Below, piece by piece: positions 26,981 through 36,459 of a DNA stretch of 64,000 nucleotides. Source of the stretch: an uncultured Christensenellaceae bacterium. GTDB taxonomy: Bacteria > Bacillota > Clostridia > Christensenellales > UBA3700. Location of the stretch: assembly GCA_910587685.1 (NCBI GenBank), contig CAJUMY010000004.1, positions 1 through 64,000 on the forward strand, read 5' to 3'. Within the stretch, counting starts at the first letter, position 1. Each line of letters starts with the position of its first letter. The translations under genes and the position numbers were made by a program. Under the pieces are notes generated by a model. It made no database searches. It was not told the origin of the DNA and worked only from the letters and a program-made list of their open reading frames with translations.

Positions 26981-28471
26981 GTGCAAGAAGCAATCGAGAG
27001 AGAAGTCGAAGATATCAACGCCATAATCAAGCAGAGAAGAGATAAGCTCGAGATCCTTATGAGCGAAGGGAAGAATCCTTACGAGATAGTCAAATACGAC
27101 AAGACGCATCATTCGAAAGATATAGTCGAAGGATACTGCGAGCTTGAAGGAAAGAACGTGCGTATAGCCGGTAGATTGCTCTCGAAACGCGTTATGGGAA
27201 AGGCGAGTTTCGGACACGTTCTCGACGAGAAGGGAAGCATACAGATATACGTTAAACGCGACGACGTCGGCGTCGATGAATATCAAGAGTTCAAGAAGTT
27301 CGATATAGGCGATATAGTGGGCGTTGAGGGTATCGTTTTCACCACGCAGAAAGGAGAGATATCCATACACGCCGCTAAGGTCACGTTACTGTCGAAGTCT
27401 CTTTTGCCGCTTCCCGAGAAGTATCACGGACTCAAGGACACCGATCTCAGATACAGGCAGAGATATGTCGATCTCATCGCAAATCCCGAGGTCAAAGACG
27501 TATTCGTCAAGAGGTCCAAGATAATCAAGGAGATCAGGAATTATCTCGAAGAGCTCGGCTTTATCGAGGTGGAGACGCCCGTTCTCAACACGATAGCCGG
27601 CGGAGCTACCGCGCGTCCGTTCATCACGCACCATAACGCCCTCGACATAGATATGTATATGCGTATAGCGCTCGAGCTCCATTTGAAGAGACTCATAGTC
27701 GGAGGTTTTGAGAAGGTATACGAGATAGGAAGGGTATTCCGTAACGAAGGACTCGATACGAGACACAATCCCGAGTTTACTCTGCTCGAGCTTTACGAAG
27801 CGTACACCGACTACGAACATATAATGAACCTTACGGAAGATCTTATCCGTACTGTCGCGCACAGGGTTTTGGGAACCGGCAAGGTAACGTACGACGGCAT
27901 AGAAATAGACCTTGACAAGCCGTTTGAGCGTCTTTCGATGGTCGACGCGGTAAAGAAGTATTCGGGAGTAGACTTTAACGAAATAAAGACTCTCGAAGAG
28001 GCGAGGGCTATCGCTAAAGAGCGTCATATCGAATACGAGACGAGACATCTCAAAGGCGATATACTCAACCTCTTTTTCGAGCAGTATTGCGAAGACAAGC
28101 TTATTCAGCCGACGTTCATAACCAATCATCCTGTAGATATATCGCCGCTAGCGAAGAAGCAGTCTGAAGATCCCGAGTATACCGAGAGATTCGAGCTATT
28201 CGTTCTCGGAAGAGAGCATGCGAACGCGTTCTCGGAGCTCAACGACCCTATAGACCAAAGAGCGAGATTCGAGCATCAGGTCGAGCTCAAAAAGCAGGGC
28301 GACGACGAAGCAGGCGATATGGACGAAGATTTCCTTACCGCGCTTGAGTACGGTATGCCTCCGACAGGCGGTCTCGGAATAGGCATAGACAGACTTGTTA
28401 TGCTCCTTACCGGCAGTGTTAATATAAGAGACGTCCTCTTGTTCCCGACTATGAAGCCGATACAGAAGTAA
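26981..28471 (+). CDS. lysS: lysyl-tRNA synthetase, class II
   Basis: 496 aa. An OB-fold anticodon-binding domain (about 50-150, VRIAGRLLSKRVMGKASF) precedes the class II catalytic core, with motif 2 FRNEGLDTRHNPEFTLLE and motif 3 GLGIGIDRLVMLLTG. It charges tRNA-Lys. The GTG at 26981 was chosen because AAAGGAG lies 8 bp upstream; the longer GTG at 26963 would place the start over that site. It ends 100 bp before a terminator. Confidence 0.96.
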   Translation: MQEAIEREVEDINAIIKQRRDKLEILMSEGKNPYEIVKYDKTHHSKDIVEGYCELEGKNVRIAGRLLSKRVMGKASFGHVLDEKGSIQIYVKRDDVGVDEYQEFKKFDIGDIVGVEGIVFTTQKGEISIHAAKVTLLSKSLLPLPEKYHGLKDTDLRYRQRYVDLIANPEVKDVFVKRSKIIKEIRNYLEELGFIEVETPVLNTIAGGATARPFITHHNALDIDMYMRIALELHLKRLIVGGFEKVYEIGRVFRNEGLDTRHNPEFTLLELYEAYTDYEHIMNLTEDLIRTVAHRVLGTGKVTYDGIEIDLDKPFERLSMVDAVKKYSGVDFNEIKTLEEARAIAKERHIEYETRHLKGDILNLFFEQYCEDKLIQPTFITNHPVDISPLAKKQSEDPEYTERFELFVLGREHANAFSELNDPIDQRARFEHQVELKKQGDDEAGDMDEDFLTALEYGMPPTGGLGIGIDRLVMLLTGSVNIRDVLLFPTMKPIQK

Positions 28472-28570
28472 GTAAAGACAAATGTAACGCGTCGGATATA
28501 AGATGAATAATAAATATTTTATAGGAAGAGACCGACGCAAAAATAAGAATAAATAAACTATCAACGTATG

Positions 28571-28602
28571 AAAGCTGCCTGAAACAAAAAGGCAGCTTTA
28601 TC
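28571..28602 (+). terminator. intrinsic terminator after lysS
   Basis: AAAGCTGCC (28571-28579) pairs with GGCAGCTTT (28591-28599). It ends 18 bp before the next gene, so read-through may feed that gene. Confidence 0.75.
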
Positions 28603-28619
28603 GTTAAGGAGGCGGCAAC

Positions 28620-29495
28620 TTGAAAGGTTTGATACTCATTAACGCGTATTCGTCGCTCGAGAGCTTTTTGTATCAGTCGAAAAGGATGAAAGCGGAGCTT
28701 GAAGATATGGGCGTAGAGACGGATATAAGACGCAACGATTTTTTTGCCGTCGGCATTGAAAAAGGGCAGATCGAGAGCAATTTGAGCGGTTACGACTTCG
28801 TTATATATCTCGATAAGGATATGTATATGTCAAAACTCATAGAGGAAGCGGGAATACGTCTTTTCAACAGTCATAAGGCGATAAGGCTCTGCGACGACAA
28901 GATGCTCACTCACATAACGCTCGCAAAGAATAATATCGCGATGCCGGACGCTCTTTCGGGACTGCTCTGTTATGACAGCGACGCTAAGATATCGGAAAAT
29001 ACAGTTACATATATCGGGGATAAGCTAGGATATCCCGTAATTGTGAAGGAGAGTTACGGTTCTTTGGGGAAGGGCGTATATAAAGCCGACAGCCGGGACG
29101 AACTACGTTTTATTATGAATACTCTTAAGATGAAACCGCATTTTTTCGAAAGGTATATTTCTTCGAGCGCGGGCAAAGACGTCAGGGTCATCGTTGTCGG
29201 AGATAGGGCGATCGCGTGTATGCAACGACGCTCCGCGCATGATTTCAGATCCAATATCGAGCTTGGCGGCCGCGGAGAAAAGGTCGAGCTGAGCCGCGAA
29301 TTCGAGGATATTGCGATAAGAGCGGCGAAGGCGTTGGGGCTTATTTACGCGGGAGTGGATATTCTCTACGGAGAAGGGGGGAAACCCGTTGTTTGCGAGG
29401 TCAATTCCAATGCTTTTTTCGGCGAGATAGAACGCGTGAGCGGAATCAACGTCGCGAGAGCGTATGCCGAAGAGATAGTGAGACTGCTCAAGTAA
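28620..29495 (+). CDS. RimK-like ATP-grasp ligase
   Basis: 291 aa. Residues 1-90 are a RimK-type N-terminal domain (MKGLILINAYSS, then FNSHKAIRLCDDKMLTH); 95-290 the ATP-grasp core with YPVIVKESYGSLGKGVY, FFERYI, GKDVRVIVVGDRAIACM and the metal-binding end PVVCEVNSNAFFGE. Such enzymes join an amino group to an acyl phosphate, often adding glutamate to proteins or cofactors; the acceptor is unknown. Start is TTG behind AAGGAGG. Separated from the pyr operon by a regulated leader. Confidence 0.87.
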   Translation: MKGLILINAYSSLESFLYQSKRMKAELEDMGVETDIRRNDFFAVGIEKGQIESNLSGYDFVIYLDKDMYMSKLIEEAGIRLFNSHKAIRLCDDKMLTHITLAKNNIAMPDALSGLLCYDSDAKISENTVTYIGDKLGYPVIVKESYGSLGKGVYKADSRDELRFIMNTLKMKPHFFERYISSSAGKDVRVIVVGDRAIACMQRRSAHDFRSNIELGGRGEKVELSREFEDIAIRAAKALGLIYAGVDILYGEGGKPVVCEVNSNAFFGEIERVSGINVARAYAEEIVRLLK

Positions 29496-29524
29496 AATTT
29501 TCTTAAAAAGATTGCTTTTACCGC

Positions 29525-29553
29525 TTTACTTTCTTGCGTGCGTGTGATAATAT
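29525..29553 (+). promoter_or_regulatory. promoter upstream of the pyr leader
   Basis: TTTACT (29525-29530), 17 bp spacer, TAATAT (29548-29553). Confidence 0.6.
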
Positions 29554-29559
29554 ATATAC

Positions 29560-29690
29560 GATAAACTTTAATGAGGTACAGAGAGACCCCGAAGATTATT
29601 GATATGATTTGAAATATAATATATTGATATACCTTTAGGCTGAGTTATACCCTGTACTTTATTGAAAGAGCAGGGTATTTTTATTGACAG
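29560..29690 (+). promoter_or_regulatory. pyrimidine operon leader with PyrR-like loop and terminator
   Basis: The leader holds GGTACAGAGAGACC (29575-29588), which matches about ten of fourteen positions of the PyrR-binding loop consensus, then a terminator ATACCCTG/CAGGGTAT plus T run (29647-29682). This is the layout expected of UMP-dependent PyrR attenuation. No pyrR gene is in the window and no clear antiterminator was drawn, so the mechanism is an inference. Confidence 0.45.
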
Positions 29691-29699
29691 GAGAATGTT

Positions 29700-29801
29700 A
29701 TGGAAAAGCTGATGATGAGCGTTATCTCTGCAGAAACGTCGTTAAACGTCGCCGACGCCGACGTATGCTTTTCTCTTAACGGATATAAAAACGAATCGTA
29801 A
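29700..29801 (+). CDS. 33-aa leader ORF upstream of pyrB
   Basis: ATG at 29700 behind CAGGAG opens MEKLMMSVISAETSLNV and continues to 33 residues, ending TAA at 29801. It lies between two terminator hairpins and 160 bp before pyrB. The ribosome site is good, so it is likely translated. No family recognised; it may be a regulatory leader peptide or the stub of a lost gene. Confidence 0.45.
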   Translation: MEKLMMSVISAETSLNVADADVCFSLNGYKNES

Positions 29802-29828
29802 CAGTGTTTTGACGCTGTTATTTTTTTA
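29800..29828 (+). terminator. second terminator before pyrB
   Basis: AACAG(TG)...(CG)CTGTT followed by TTTTTTT, overlapping the stop of the 33-aa ORF. Such overlap would suit control by translation of that ORF. Confidence 0.7.
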
Positions 29829-29962
29829 TTAAGGCGAAAAATAGCCCCGATAGCTCTTAAAAGATACAGACAAGCGGCTTAGAGTATTAGAACAAAAGAT
29901 ACGGGAATAAGTTGATAAGAGTTGCCGAATAGTAAAAGAGACGTAAGGAAAAGAGGTGCGTT

Positions 29963-30883
29963 ATGCTGAAGAAGGATCTACTGGACATAAATAGTTTGAC
30001 GAAAGAAGATATACTTTCGATCCTTGAAGAAGGAGAGAGAATGAGAGACGCTGTCGAATCGGGAGCAAAGAGTCTCGACGCGTTAAGAGACAGATCGGTA
30101 GCGACGCTGTTTTACGAGAACAGCACGAGAACGAAGAACTCTTTCGAGAACGCGGCGCGGTTTCTCGGAGCTAACGTCGTCAGCGTGTCTGTAGGCAATT
30201 CGTCCGTAAAAAAGGGAGAGACGCTCATAGATACGGGAATGACTCTCGAGCGCATAATGACCGACGCTATCGTAATAAGACACGAGGTCGCGGGAGCGGC
30301 GAAACTCCTTGCCGATAACGTCAAATGTCACGTTCTCAACGCTGGAGACGGACTTCACGCGCATCCGACGCAGGCTCTTCTGGACTTTTTGACGATGAAA
30401 GAGATATTCGGCGGATTCGAAGGGCTCGAGGTCGCGATAATAGGCGATATCAAGCACAGCAGAGTCGCAAGGAGCAATATCGAAGGGCTCAAAAAACTCG
30501 GCGCGAACGTCAGGATCTTCGCTCCGAATACGTTGATGCCGCAGGGCATAGAACGGACGGGAGTAAAGATAGCGGAGAGCGTAGAAGAGGCTTGCGATAA
30601 CGCGGACGTTATCATGGGACTGCGTATACAGCTAGAAAGACAGAAGAAAGGACTATTCCCGAGCGTCGGAGAATACGTCAAATATTACGGTATAACCAAA
30701 GAACGCGTCGCGCTCGCGAAAAAGAACGCCGTAGTAATGCACCCCGCTCCGGTCAACAGAGGAGTGGAGATAGCGAGCGACGTAATAGATTCCGACAAAT
30801 CTTATATATACAGACAGGTCACTAACGGACTTGCCGTCAGAATGGCGGTACTCAAGATGCTGATCATAGGAGGCGAAAGGTGA
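29963..30883 (+). CDS. pyrB: aspartate carbamoyltransferase, catalytic subunit
   Basis: 306 aa. The carbamoyl-phosphate motif is FYENSTRTKNSFENAARFLGA; HAHPTQALLDFLTM and GDIKHSRVARSN are further signatures; MHPAPVNRGVE is the aspartate-site segment. It joins carbamoyl phosphate and aspartate, the second step of UMP synthesis. No regulatory pyrI gene follows. AAGAGGTG precedes the ATG. It overlaps pyrC by 4 bp and heads an operon of seven pyrimidine genes. Confidence 0.96.
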   Translation: MLKKDLLDINSLTKEDILSILEEGERMRDAVESGAKSLDALRDRSVATLFYENSTRTKNSFENAARFLGANVVSVSVGNSSVKKGETLIDTGMTLERIMTDAIVIRHEVAGAAKLLADNVKCHVLNAGDGLHAHPTQALLDFLTMKEIFGGFEGLEVAIIGDIKHSRVARSNIEGLKKLGANVRIFAPNTLMPQGIERTGVKIAESVEEACDNADVIMGLRIQLERQKKGLFPSVGEYVKYYGITKERVALAKKNAVVMHPAPVNRGVEIASDVIDSDKSYIYRQVTNGLAVRMAVLKMLIIGGER

Positions 30884-32151
30884 AATTACTTATTAAAAAT
30901 GTCGTTGTATTCGGAAAAGAATGCGATATATACGTCGTCGACGGCATTATCAAGAGGATAGCGAAGAACGTTACTTATAACGCGGATAAGACGATAGACG
31001 GCAACGGACTTACTGCTCTTCCCGCGTTCGTGGATATGCACACGCATTTAAGAGAGCCGGGGTTCGAAAGAAAGGAAGACATAGAGAGCGGCTCGAGAGC
31101 GGCGGTAAGAGGCGGCTACGCAAGCGTGTGCTGTATGCCGAATACCAATCCCGTTATCGACAACAAGTGCATAGTGAGTTACGTTGTGAATAGAGCGAAA
31201 GAGGTCGATCTTGCGAGAGTCTATCCCATTGCCAGCATAACCAAGGGAATGAAGGGCGAGGAACTCACCAATTTCGGATCGGTAAAGGCGTTCGGAGCGG
31301 TCGCAGTAAGCGATGACGGTATGCCCGTTACTTCTTCGAATACAATGCGTCTTGCGATAGAATACGCAAAGCCGTTCGGGTTGCCGGTGATAAGTCACTG
31401 CGAAGATTTTTCGATAGCCGACGGCGGAGTCGTCAACGAGGGCTATCATGCGACGGTAGCGGGACTCAAAGGCATATCGAGAGTAGCGGAGGAGGCAATG
31501 GTCGCAAGAGAGATACTCATTGCGGAATCGCTCGATTCTTCCGTGCATGTAGCGCACATCAGCACGACTAACAGCGTGAATCTCGTAAGAGACGCAAAGA
31601 AAAGGGGCGCGAAAGTAACGGCGGAGACGTGTCCGCACTATATCGCTCTCACCGACGAGGAGATACTCTCCTACGATACCGATACCAAGGTCAATCCTCC
31701 GCTTCGCGAAGAGAGAGACAGAAAGAACATCATAGAGGGAATAAAGGACGGAACTATCGACGCGATAGCAACCGATCACGCTCCTCACCACGCCGACGAT
31801 AAGAACGTCGAATACAACTATGCGGCTAACGGTATAAGCGGTATCGAGACGGCGTTTTCGGTCGCGTATACTTACCTTGTGAGAAGCGGTGAGATAACGC
31901 TCAAGAGACTGAGCGAACTGATGACTGATAATCCCGCTAATATAATGAATATACCTTACGGAGAGCTTAAGGTCGGCGGACTTGCGGATATCACGCTCGT
32001 CGATCTTGACGAAAAGTATACGGTAGACAGCAGTGAGTTCTTCTCGAAGGGAAAGAATACGCCGTTCGAAGGGAAAGAACTTTACGGCAGAGTGAAGACG
32101 ACCGTTGTGAACGGAGAAATAAAATACGACAAGGGAGAGATAGTAAGATGA
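30880..32151 (+). CDS. pyrC: dihydroorotase
   Basis: 423 aa, class I amidohydrolase. Metal ligands appear in VDMHTHLREPGFERKED, then the ISHCEDF and HVAHISTTN histidines and ATDHAPHH late in the chain; the TETCPHY segment is also typical. It closes carbamoyl aspartate to dihydroorotate. Overlaps pyrB and pyrF by 4 bp each, showing tight translational coupling. Confidence 0.96.
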   Translation: MKLLIKNVVVFGKECDIYVVDGIIKRIAKNVTYNADKTIDGNGLTALPAFVDMHTHLREPGFERKEDIESGSRAAVRGGYASVCCMPNTNPVIDNKCIVSYVVNRAKEVDLARVYPIASITKGMKGEELTNFGSVKAFGAVAVSDDGMPVTSSNTMRLAIEYAKPFGLPVISHCEDFSIADGGVVNEGYHATVAGLKGISRVAEEAMVAREILIAESLDSSVHVAHISTTNSVNLVRDAKKRGAKVTAETCPHYIALTDEEILSYDTDTKVNPPLREERDRKNIIEGIKDGTIDAIATDHAPHHADDKNVEYNYAANGISGIETAFSVAYTYLVRSGEITLKRLSELMTDNPANIMNIPYGELKVGGLADITLVDLDEKYTVDSSEFFSKGKNTPFEGKELYGRVKTTVVNGEIKYDKGEIVR

Positions 32152-33059
32152 TAATAGACAGACTGATAGGCAAGATAATAGAAACGGAAAATCCGTCCGT
32201 AATAGGACTCGACACCTGCGTCGATTACCTGCCGGAAGATATGCAGGCGAAGTGCAATACTCTCGAGGACGCTGGCAAGTATATATTCGAGTTCAATAAG
32301 AACCTTATAGACGCGCTCAAGGATATCATACCGGCGGTCAAGGTGCAGGTCGCATATTACGAGATGTACGGCGTCGAGGGAATGAAGGCGTTCAGAGACA
32401 CGCTGAGCTACGCCGGCGAAAACGGTATCGTAACTATAGCAGACGTCAAGAGGAACGATATAGGTTCGACTGCGGGAGCGTACTCCAAAGCGTATCTGTC
32501 GGGAGTAACTCTCGGCGGCAAAAAGATAACGCCTTTCGAGTCGGATTTCATTACCGTGAACGGCTATCTCGGCAGCGATGGAGTACTTCCTTTCGTGAAC
32601 GACTGCAAAGAGAACGAAAAGGGAATATTCGCCCTTGTCAAGACGTCTAATCCTACGAGCGGAGAGTTGCAGGACAAGAGATTCGAAAGCGGAAAGACGC
32701 TCTATGAAGAGATGGGAACGCTCGTCACGAAGTGGGGCGAAGAGCTCGTTGGCAAGTACGGATATTCGAGCGTCGGAGCGGTTGTCGGCGCAACGCACAA
32801 GGAGCAGGCGGAGGTCATAAGAAAGGCTTTCCCGTCGACCTTCTTCCTTATCCCCGGCTACGGAGCGCAGGGAGGAAAGGCGGAGGATCTCAAGGTATGT
32901 TTCGATAACGGACTCGGCGGCATAGTCAATTCTTCAAGAGGAATACTTACGGCGTACAAAAAGGCGTATAAGGGATTGAGCTACGTTGACGGAGCGGTCA
33001 AAGCCGCAGAAGACATGAGACGCGACCTCATCGGAGCCGTTGGAGTCTACAAGAAGTGA
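32148..33059 (+). CDS. pyrF: orotidine 5'-phosphate decarboxylase, type 2
   Basis: 303 aa, the long (subfamily 2) form. The catalytic D-x-K-x-x-D is ADVKRNDIGSTAGAYSKAYL; NPSVIGLDTCVDYLP opens the barrel and IPGYGAQGG holds the phosphate-binding loop. It makes UMP from OMP, the last step. Its place between pyrC and carB differs from the Bacillus order, where carA and carB follow pyrC. Confidence 0.95.
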   Translation: MIIDRLIGKIIETENPSVIGLDTCVDYLPEDMQAKCNTLEDAGKYIFEFNKNLIDALKDIIPAVKVQVAYYEMYGVEGMKAFRDTLSYAGENGIVTIADVKRNDIGSTAGAYSKAYLSGVTLGGKKITPFESDFITVNGYLGSDGVLPFVNDCKENEKGIFALVKTSNPTSGELQDKRFESGKTLYEEMGTLVTKWGEELVGKYGYSSVGAVVGATHKEQAEVIRKAFPSTFFLIPGYGAQGGKAEDLKVCFDNGLGGIVNSSRGILTAYKKAYKGLSYVDGAVKAAEDMRRDLIGAVGVYKK

Positions 33060-33180
33060 CCGCGCGCAGCGCAGAGCAAAAACCGTAAAGAAAAACAAAA
33101 AACAATCGTTAATAAAAGATAAAAATGAAAATTCTACGGAAGATCGAGATTTTCCGAAAATAAAAAAGGAGAATACTATT

Positions 33181-36100
33181 ATGGCAAGAGACATGAGCAT
33201 CAAAAAAGTTTTGGTTATCGGCAGCGGACCTATCGTCATAGGACAGGCGGCTGAGTTCGACTATGCGGGTACGCAGGCGTGCCGAGCGCTTAAGGAGAAC
33301 GGCATAGAAGTCGTGCTCGTCAATTCCAATCCGGCTACTATCATGACGGACAGAGAGATGGCGGACAGAGTTTATCTCGAACCTCTCAAAGCCGACGTCA
33401 TTATGAATATTATCGACAAAGAGAAACCCGACAGTATTCTCCCGACGCTCGGAGGACAGACGGGACTCAATCTTGCGTGCGAGCTTGCCGAGAGCGGATT
33501 TTTGAAGAGCCGCAACGTGAGACTGCTCGGCACCAAGGTGGAGACGATAAAGAAAGCGGAAGACAGAGAGATGTTCAAGGACACCATGATCTCCATCAAC
33601 GAGCCTGTCATTGAGAGCGTTATCGCGGATAACGTCGAGGAAGCCGTTGACTTTGCCAAGACTCACGGTCTTCCGGTCATAATAAGACCTGCGTATACGC
33701 TCGGCGGAACGGGCGGCGGTATCGCCGAGACGATGGACGAGCTCAAGGAAATATCCGAGAGCGGTATCAAGGCTTCGAGAGTGGGACAGATACTAGTAGA
33801 GAAGTCCGTCGCGGGCTGGAAAGAGATAGAGTTCGAAGTAATGAGAGACGCGACCGGTCACGCCATCATCATATGCGATATGGAGAACGTCGATCCCGTC
33901 GGCATCCATACCGGCGACAGCGTAGTAGTAGCTCCTTGCGAGACCATTACCAAAAAGCAGTACAATATGCTAAAGGGAGCTTCGCTCAAGATAATCAACG
34001 CTCTCGAAATAGAGGGCGGATGCAACATACAGTTCGCGCTCGACCCCAATAGCGATAAATACTACCTTATCGAGGTCAACCCGAGAGTTTCGAGAAGTTC
34101 GGCTCTTGCGTCCAAGGCGACGGGTTATCCTATAGCGAGAGTATCGTCGCTCGTCGCTATCGGTTATCATCTCGACGAGATAAGGAACAGAAAGACGGGC
34201 AAAGACTTTGCGCACAGAGAGCCTAGCGTCGATTACGTCGTATGCAAATTCCCGAGATGGCCGTTCGATAAGTTCACGCAGGCTAACAAACTGCTCGGCA
34301 CCAAGATGAAGGCTACGGGCGAGGTCATGAGCATAGGTTCGAATTTCGAAGAAGCGTTCCTCAAGGCTATCCGTTCGCTCGAACTCGGCATATTCGGAGC
34401 TTCTCAGGAGAAGTACAAGGAGTTTAGCGACGAAGAGATACTCAATATGGTCGGCATAAAGAACGACGAGAGAATATTCGTTATACTCGAAGCGCTCATA
34501 AGAGGAGTAAGCGTCGACAAGATACACGATATCACGATGATAACCGTTGACTTTATCGAAAAGCTCAAGCACATCGTGGATATAGAGAAGGCTATAGCGG
34601 AGGGCGGAAAGAAAGCTCTCGACGAAAAGACGCTCAAAAACGCAAAGATATACGGAATGAGCGATAAATATATCGCGGGACTCGTTGGAACGACGGAAAG
34701 CGAAGTAAGAGAACTTCGTAAGTCCTTCGGTATCACTCCAAAGTACGGAATAATCGACGTATGCGGAAAGGACAAGGGAGACGGAACGCCGTATTATTAT
34801 TCGAGATACGAGGGCGAGAGCGATTATACGGTGAAATCGGGCGATAAGACCGTCGTCGTACTCGGAAGCGGTCCTATAAGAATAGGTCAGGGCGTGGAAT
34901 TCGACTACTGTTCCGTTCATTGCGTATGGGGACTTCAGAAAGCGGGATATAATACCGTTATCATCAACAATAACCCCGAGACGGTATCGACCGACTTCGA
35001 CACCGCGGACAGGCTGTACTTCGAGCCGCTCACTCCCGAGGAAGTGCTCAATATTCTCGAGATAGAGAAGCCTATCGGCGTAGTCGTGCAGTTCGGCGGA
35101 CAGACGGCTATCAAACTCACGAAGGCTGTAAGCGACGCGGGATATAAGATAATAGGAACTCAGCCCGTAGACATAGACGCGGCGGAGGACAGAGAGGTAT
35201 TCGACGAACTTTTGACGAAGCTCGATTTGAAGAGACCTGCGGGCGATACCGTATACACGGCGGAAGAGGCGATAAAAGTCGGCGAGAGACTCGGCTATCC
35301 CGTACTCGTCAGACCAAGCTACGTTCTCGGCGGACAGGGTATGGAAATAGCTTATAACGAGACCGACCTTATAGAATACATGAGAATAATCAATCAGGTC
35401 GAGCAGGAGCACCCGATACTCATAGATAAGTACGTAATGGGTATGGAACTCGAAGTCGACGCTATAAGCGACGGCGAAGACATCCTTATCCCGGGAGTTA
35501 TGGAGCATATCGAGAGAACGGGCGTTCACAGCGGCGACAGCATATCTGTATATCCCTCGATGCACATATCGAAAGAGAAGATAGAAGAGATAGTCAAGAT
35601 AACGAAGGAGCTTGCGCTCGGACTTCATACCAAAGGTCTCATCAACATACAGTACATAATAGCAAACGACGAACTTTACATTATAGAGGTCAATCCGCGT
35701 TCGTCGAGAACCGTTCCTTTCATATCGAAAGTAACGCAGATACCTATGGTACAGCTTGCGCTTCGCTGCGCGCTCGGCGAGAAACTCAAGGATATGGGTT
35801 ACGGAGTGGGACTTGCGCCGATATCGGATAGATACGCCGTTAAAGTTCCCGTCTTCTCGTCGGAAAAACTTCCCGATCTCGAAATTTCGGCAAGTCCCGA
35901 GATGAAATCGACCGGCGAAGTTCTCGGCATTGCGGATAACTTCGAGGAAGCTCTTCTCAAAGGATTTTTGGCGAGCGGCATCAAACTCGCAAAGGGTACG
36001 GGCGTCGTAATAAGCGTGTCCGACAACTTCAAAGAGGAGATAATAGAGACCGCGCGTCAGCTCGACGAAATGGGATATAAAATATTCGCGACCGTAGGTA

Positions 36101-36411
36101 CCGCGAAGTTCCTCGTAGAGCACGATATTTACGCGATAGCCGTCAATAAGCTCATCGAGAAGAGGAACGGCGATATAGTTTATCTCGCAAAGAAGGGAGT
36201 TATCGGACTCATCATCAATACGCCTACGAAGGGAAGACAGTCGTCGAGAGACGGATTCAAGATAAGAAGGACAGCAGTCGAGATGGGAATACCGTGCGTC
36301 ACCAGCATAGATACCGCGAACGCTCTCTGCAAGGCTATCAAGCTCAATAGGACTGAGAAGGATCTTACTCCTATAGCGCTTCAGGAGATAGCCGACGTAT
36401 ACAACAAGTAA
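33181..36411 (+). CDS. carB: carbamoyl-phosphate synthase large subunit
   Basis: 1076 aa, normal length, with two homologous halves. First half: VLVIGSGPIVIGQAAEFDYAG, then an ATP-grasp domain with RPAYTLGGTGGG. Second half: VVLGSGPIRIGQGVEFDY and RPSYVLGGQGMEI. The C-terminal MGS-like domain (about 935-1076, YKIFATVGTAKFL) is the allosteric UMP/effector site. The ATG at 33181 has AAAAGGAG upstream; an open extension to 33040 overlaps pyrF and is low-complexity lysine-rich, so it is rejected. The glutaminase subunit gene carA, which normally precedes carB, is absent from the window. Confidence 0.97.
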   Translation: MARDMSIKKVLVIGSGPIVIGQAAEFDYAGTQACRALKENGIEVVLVNSNPATIMTDREMADRVYLEPLKADVIMNIIDKEKPDSILPTLGGQTGLNLACELAESGFLKSRNVRLLGTKVETIKKAEDREMFKDTMISINEPVIESVIADNVEEAVDFAKTHGLPVIIRPAYTLGGTGGGIAETMDELKEISESGIKASRVGQILVEKSVAGWKEIEFEVMRDATGHAIIICDMENVDPVGIHTGDSVVVAPCETITKKQYNMLKGASLKIINALEIEGGCNIQFALDPNSDKYYLIEVNPRVSRSSALASKATGYPIARVSSLVAIGYHLDEIRNRKTGKDFAHREPSVDYVVCKFPRWPFDKFTQANKLLGTKMKATGEVMSIGSNFEEAFLKAIRSLELGIFGASQEKYKEFSDEEILNMVGIKNDERIFVILEALIRGVSVDKIHDITMITVDFIEKLKHIVDIEKAIAEGGKKALDEKTLKNAKIYGMSDKYIAGLVGTTESEVRELRKSFGITPKYGIIDVCGKDKGDGTPYYYSRYEGESDYTVKSGDKTVVVLGSGPIRIGQGVEFDYCSVHCVWGLQKAGYNTVIINNNPETVSTDFDTADRLYFEPLTPEEVLNILEIEKPIGVVVQFGGQTAIKLTKAVSDAGYKIIGTQPVDIDAAEDREVFDELLTKLDLKRPAGDTVYTAEEAIKVGERLGYPVLVRPSYVLGGQGMEIAYNETDLIEYMRIINQVEQEHPILIDKYVMGMELEVDAISDGEDILIPGVMEHIERTGVHSGDSISVYPSMHISKEKIEEIVKITKELALGLHTKGLINIQYIIANDELYIIEVNPRSSRTVPFISKVTQIPMVQLALRCALGEKLKDMGYGVGLAPISDRYAVKVPVFSSEKLPDLEISASPEMKSTGEVLGIADNFEEALLKGFLASGIKLAKGTGVVISVSDNFKEEIIETARQLDEMGYKIFATVGTAKFLVEHDIYAIAVNKLIEKRNGDIVYLAKKGVIGLIINTPTKGRQSSRDGFKIRRTAVEMGIPCVTSIDTANALCKAIKLNRTEKDLTPIALQEIADVYNK

Positions 36412-36459
36412 AACGTAAAATAGCATACATATACGGCATATATGTATGGACGAGGTATT

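Noticed and set aside
29631..29660. GGCTGAGTTATACCC, resembling the start of a TPP riboswitch
   Set aside because: The second conserved half of the THI box is missing and the downstream genes are pyrimidine, not thiamine, genes.
33970..36426. An 818-codon open frame antisense to carB
   Set aside because: It mirrors the carB codon structure (biased codons leave the antisense frame open) and has no domain, ribosome site or sensible composition.
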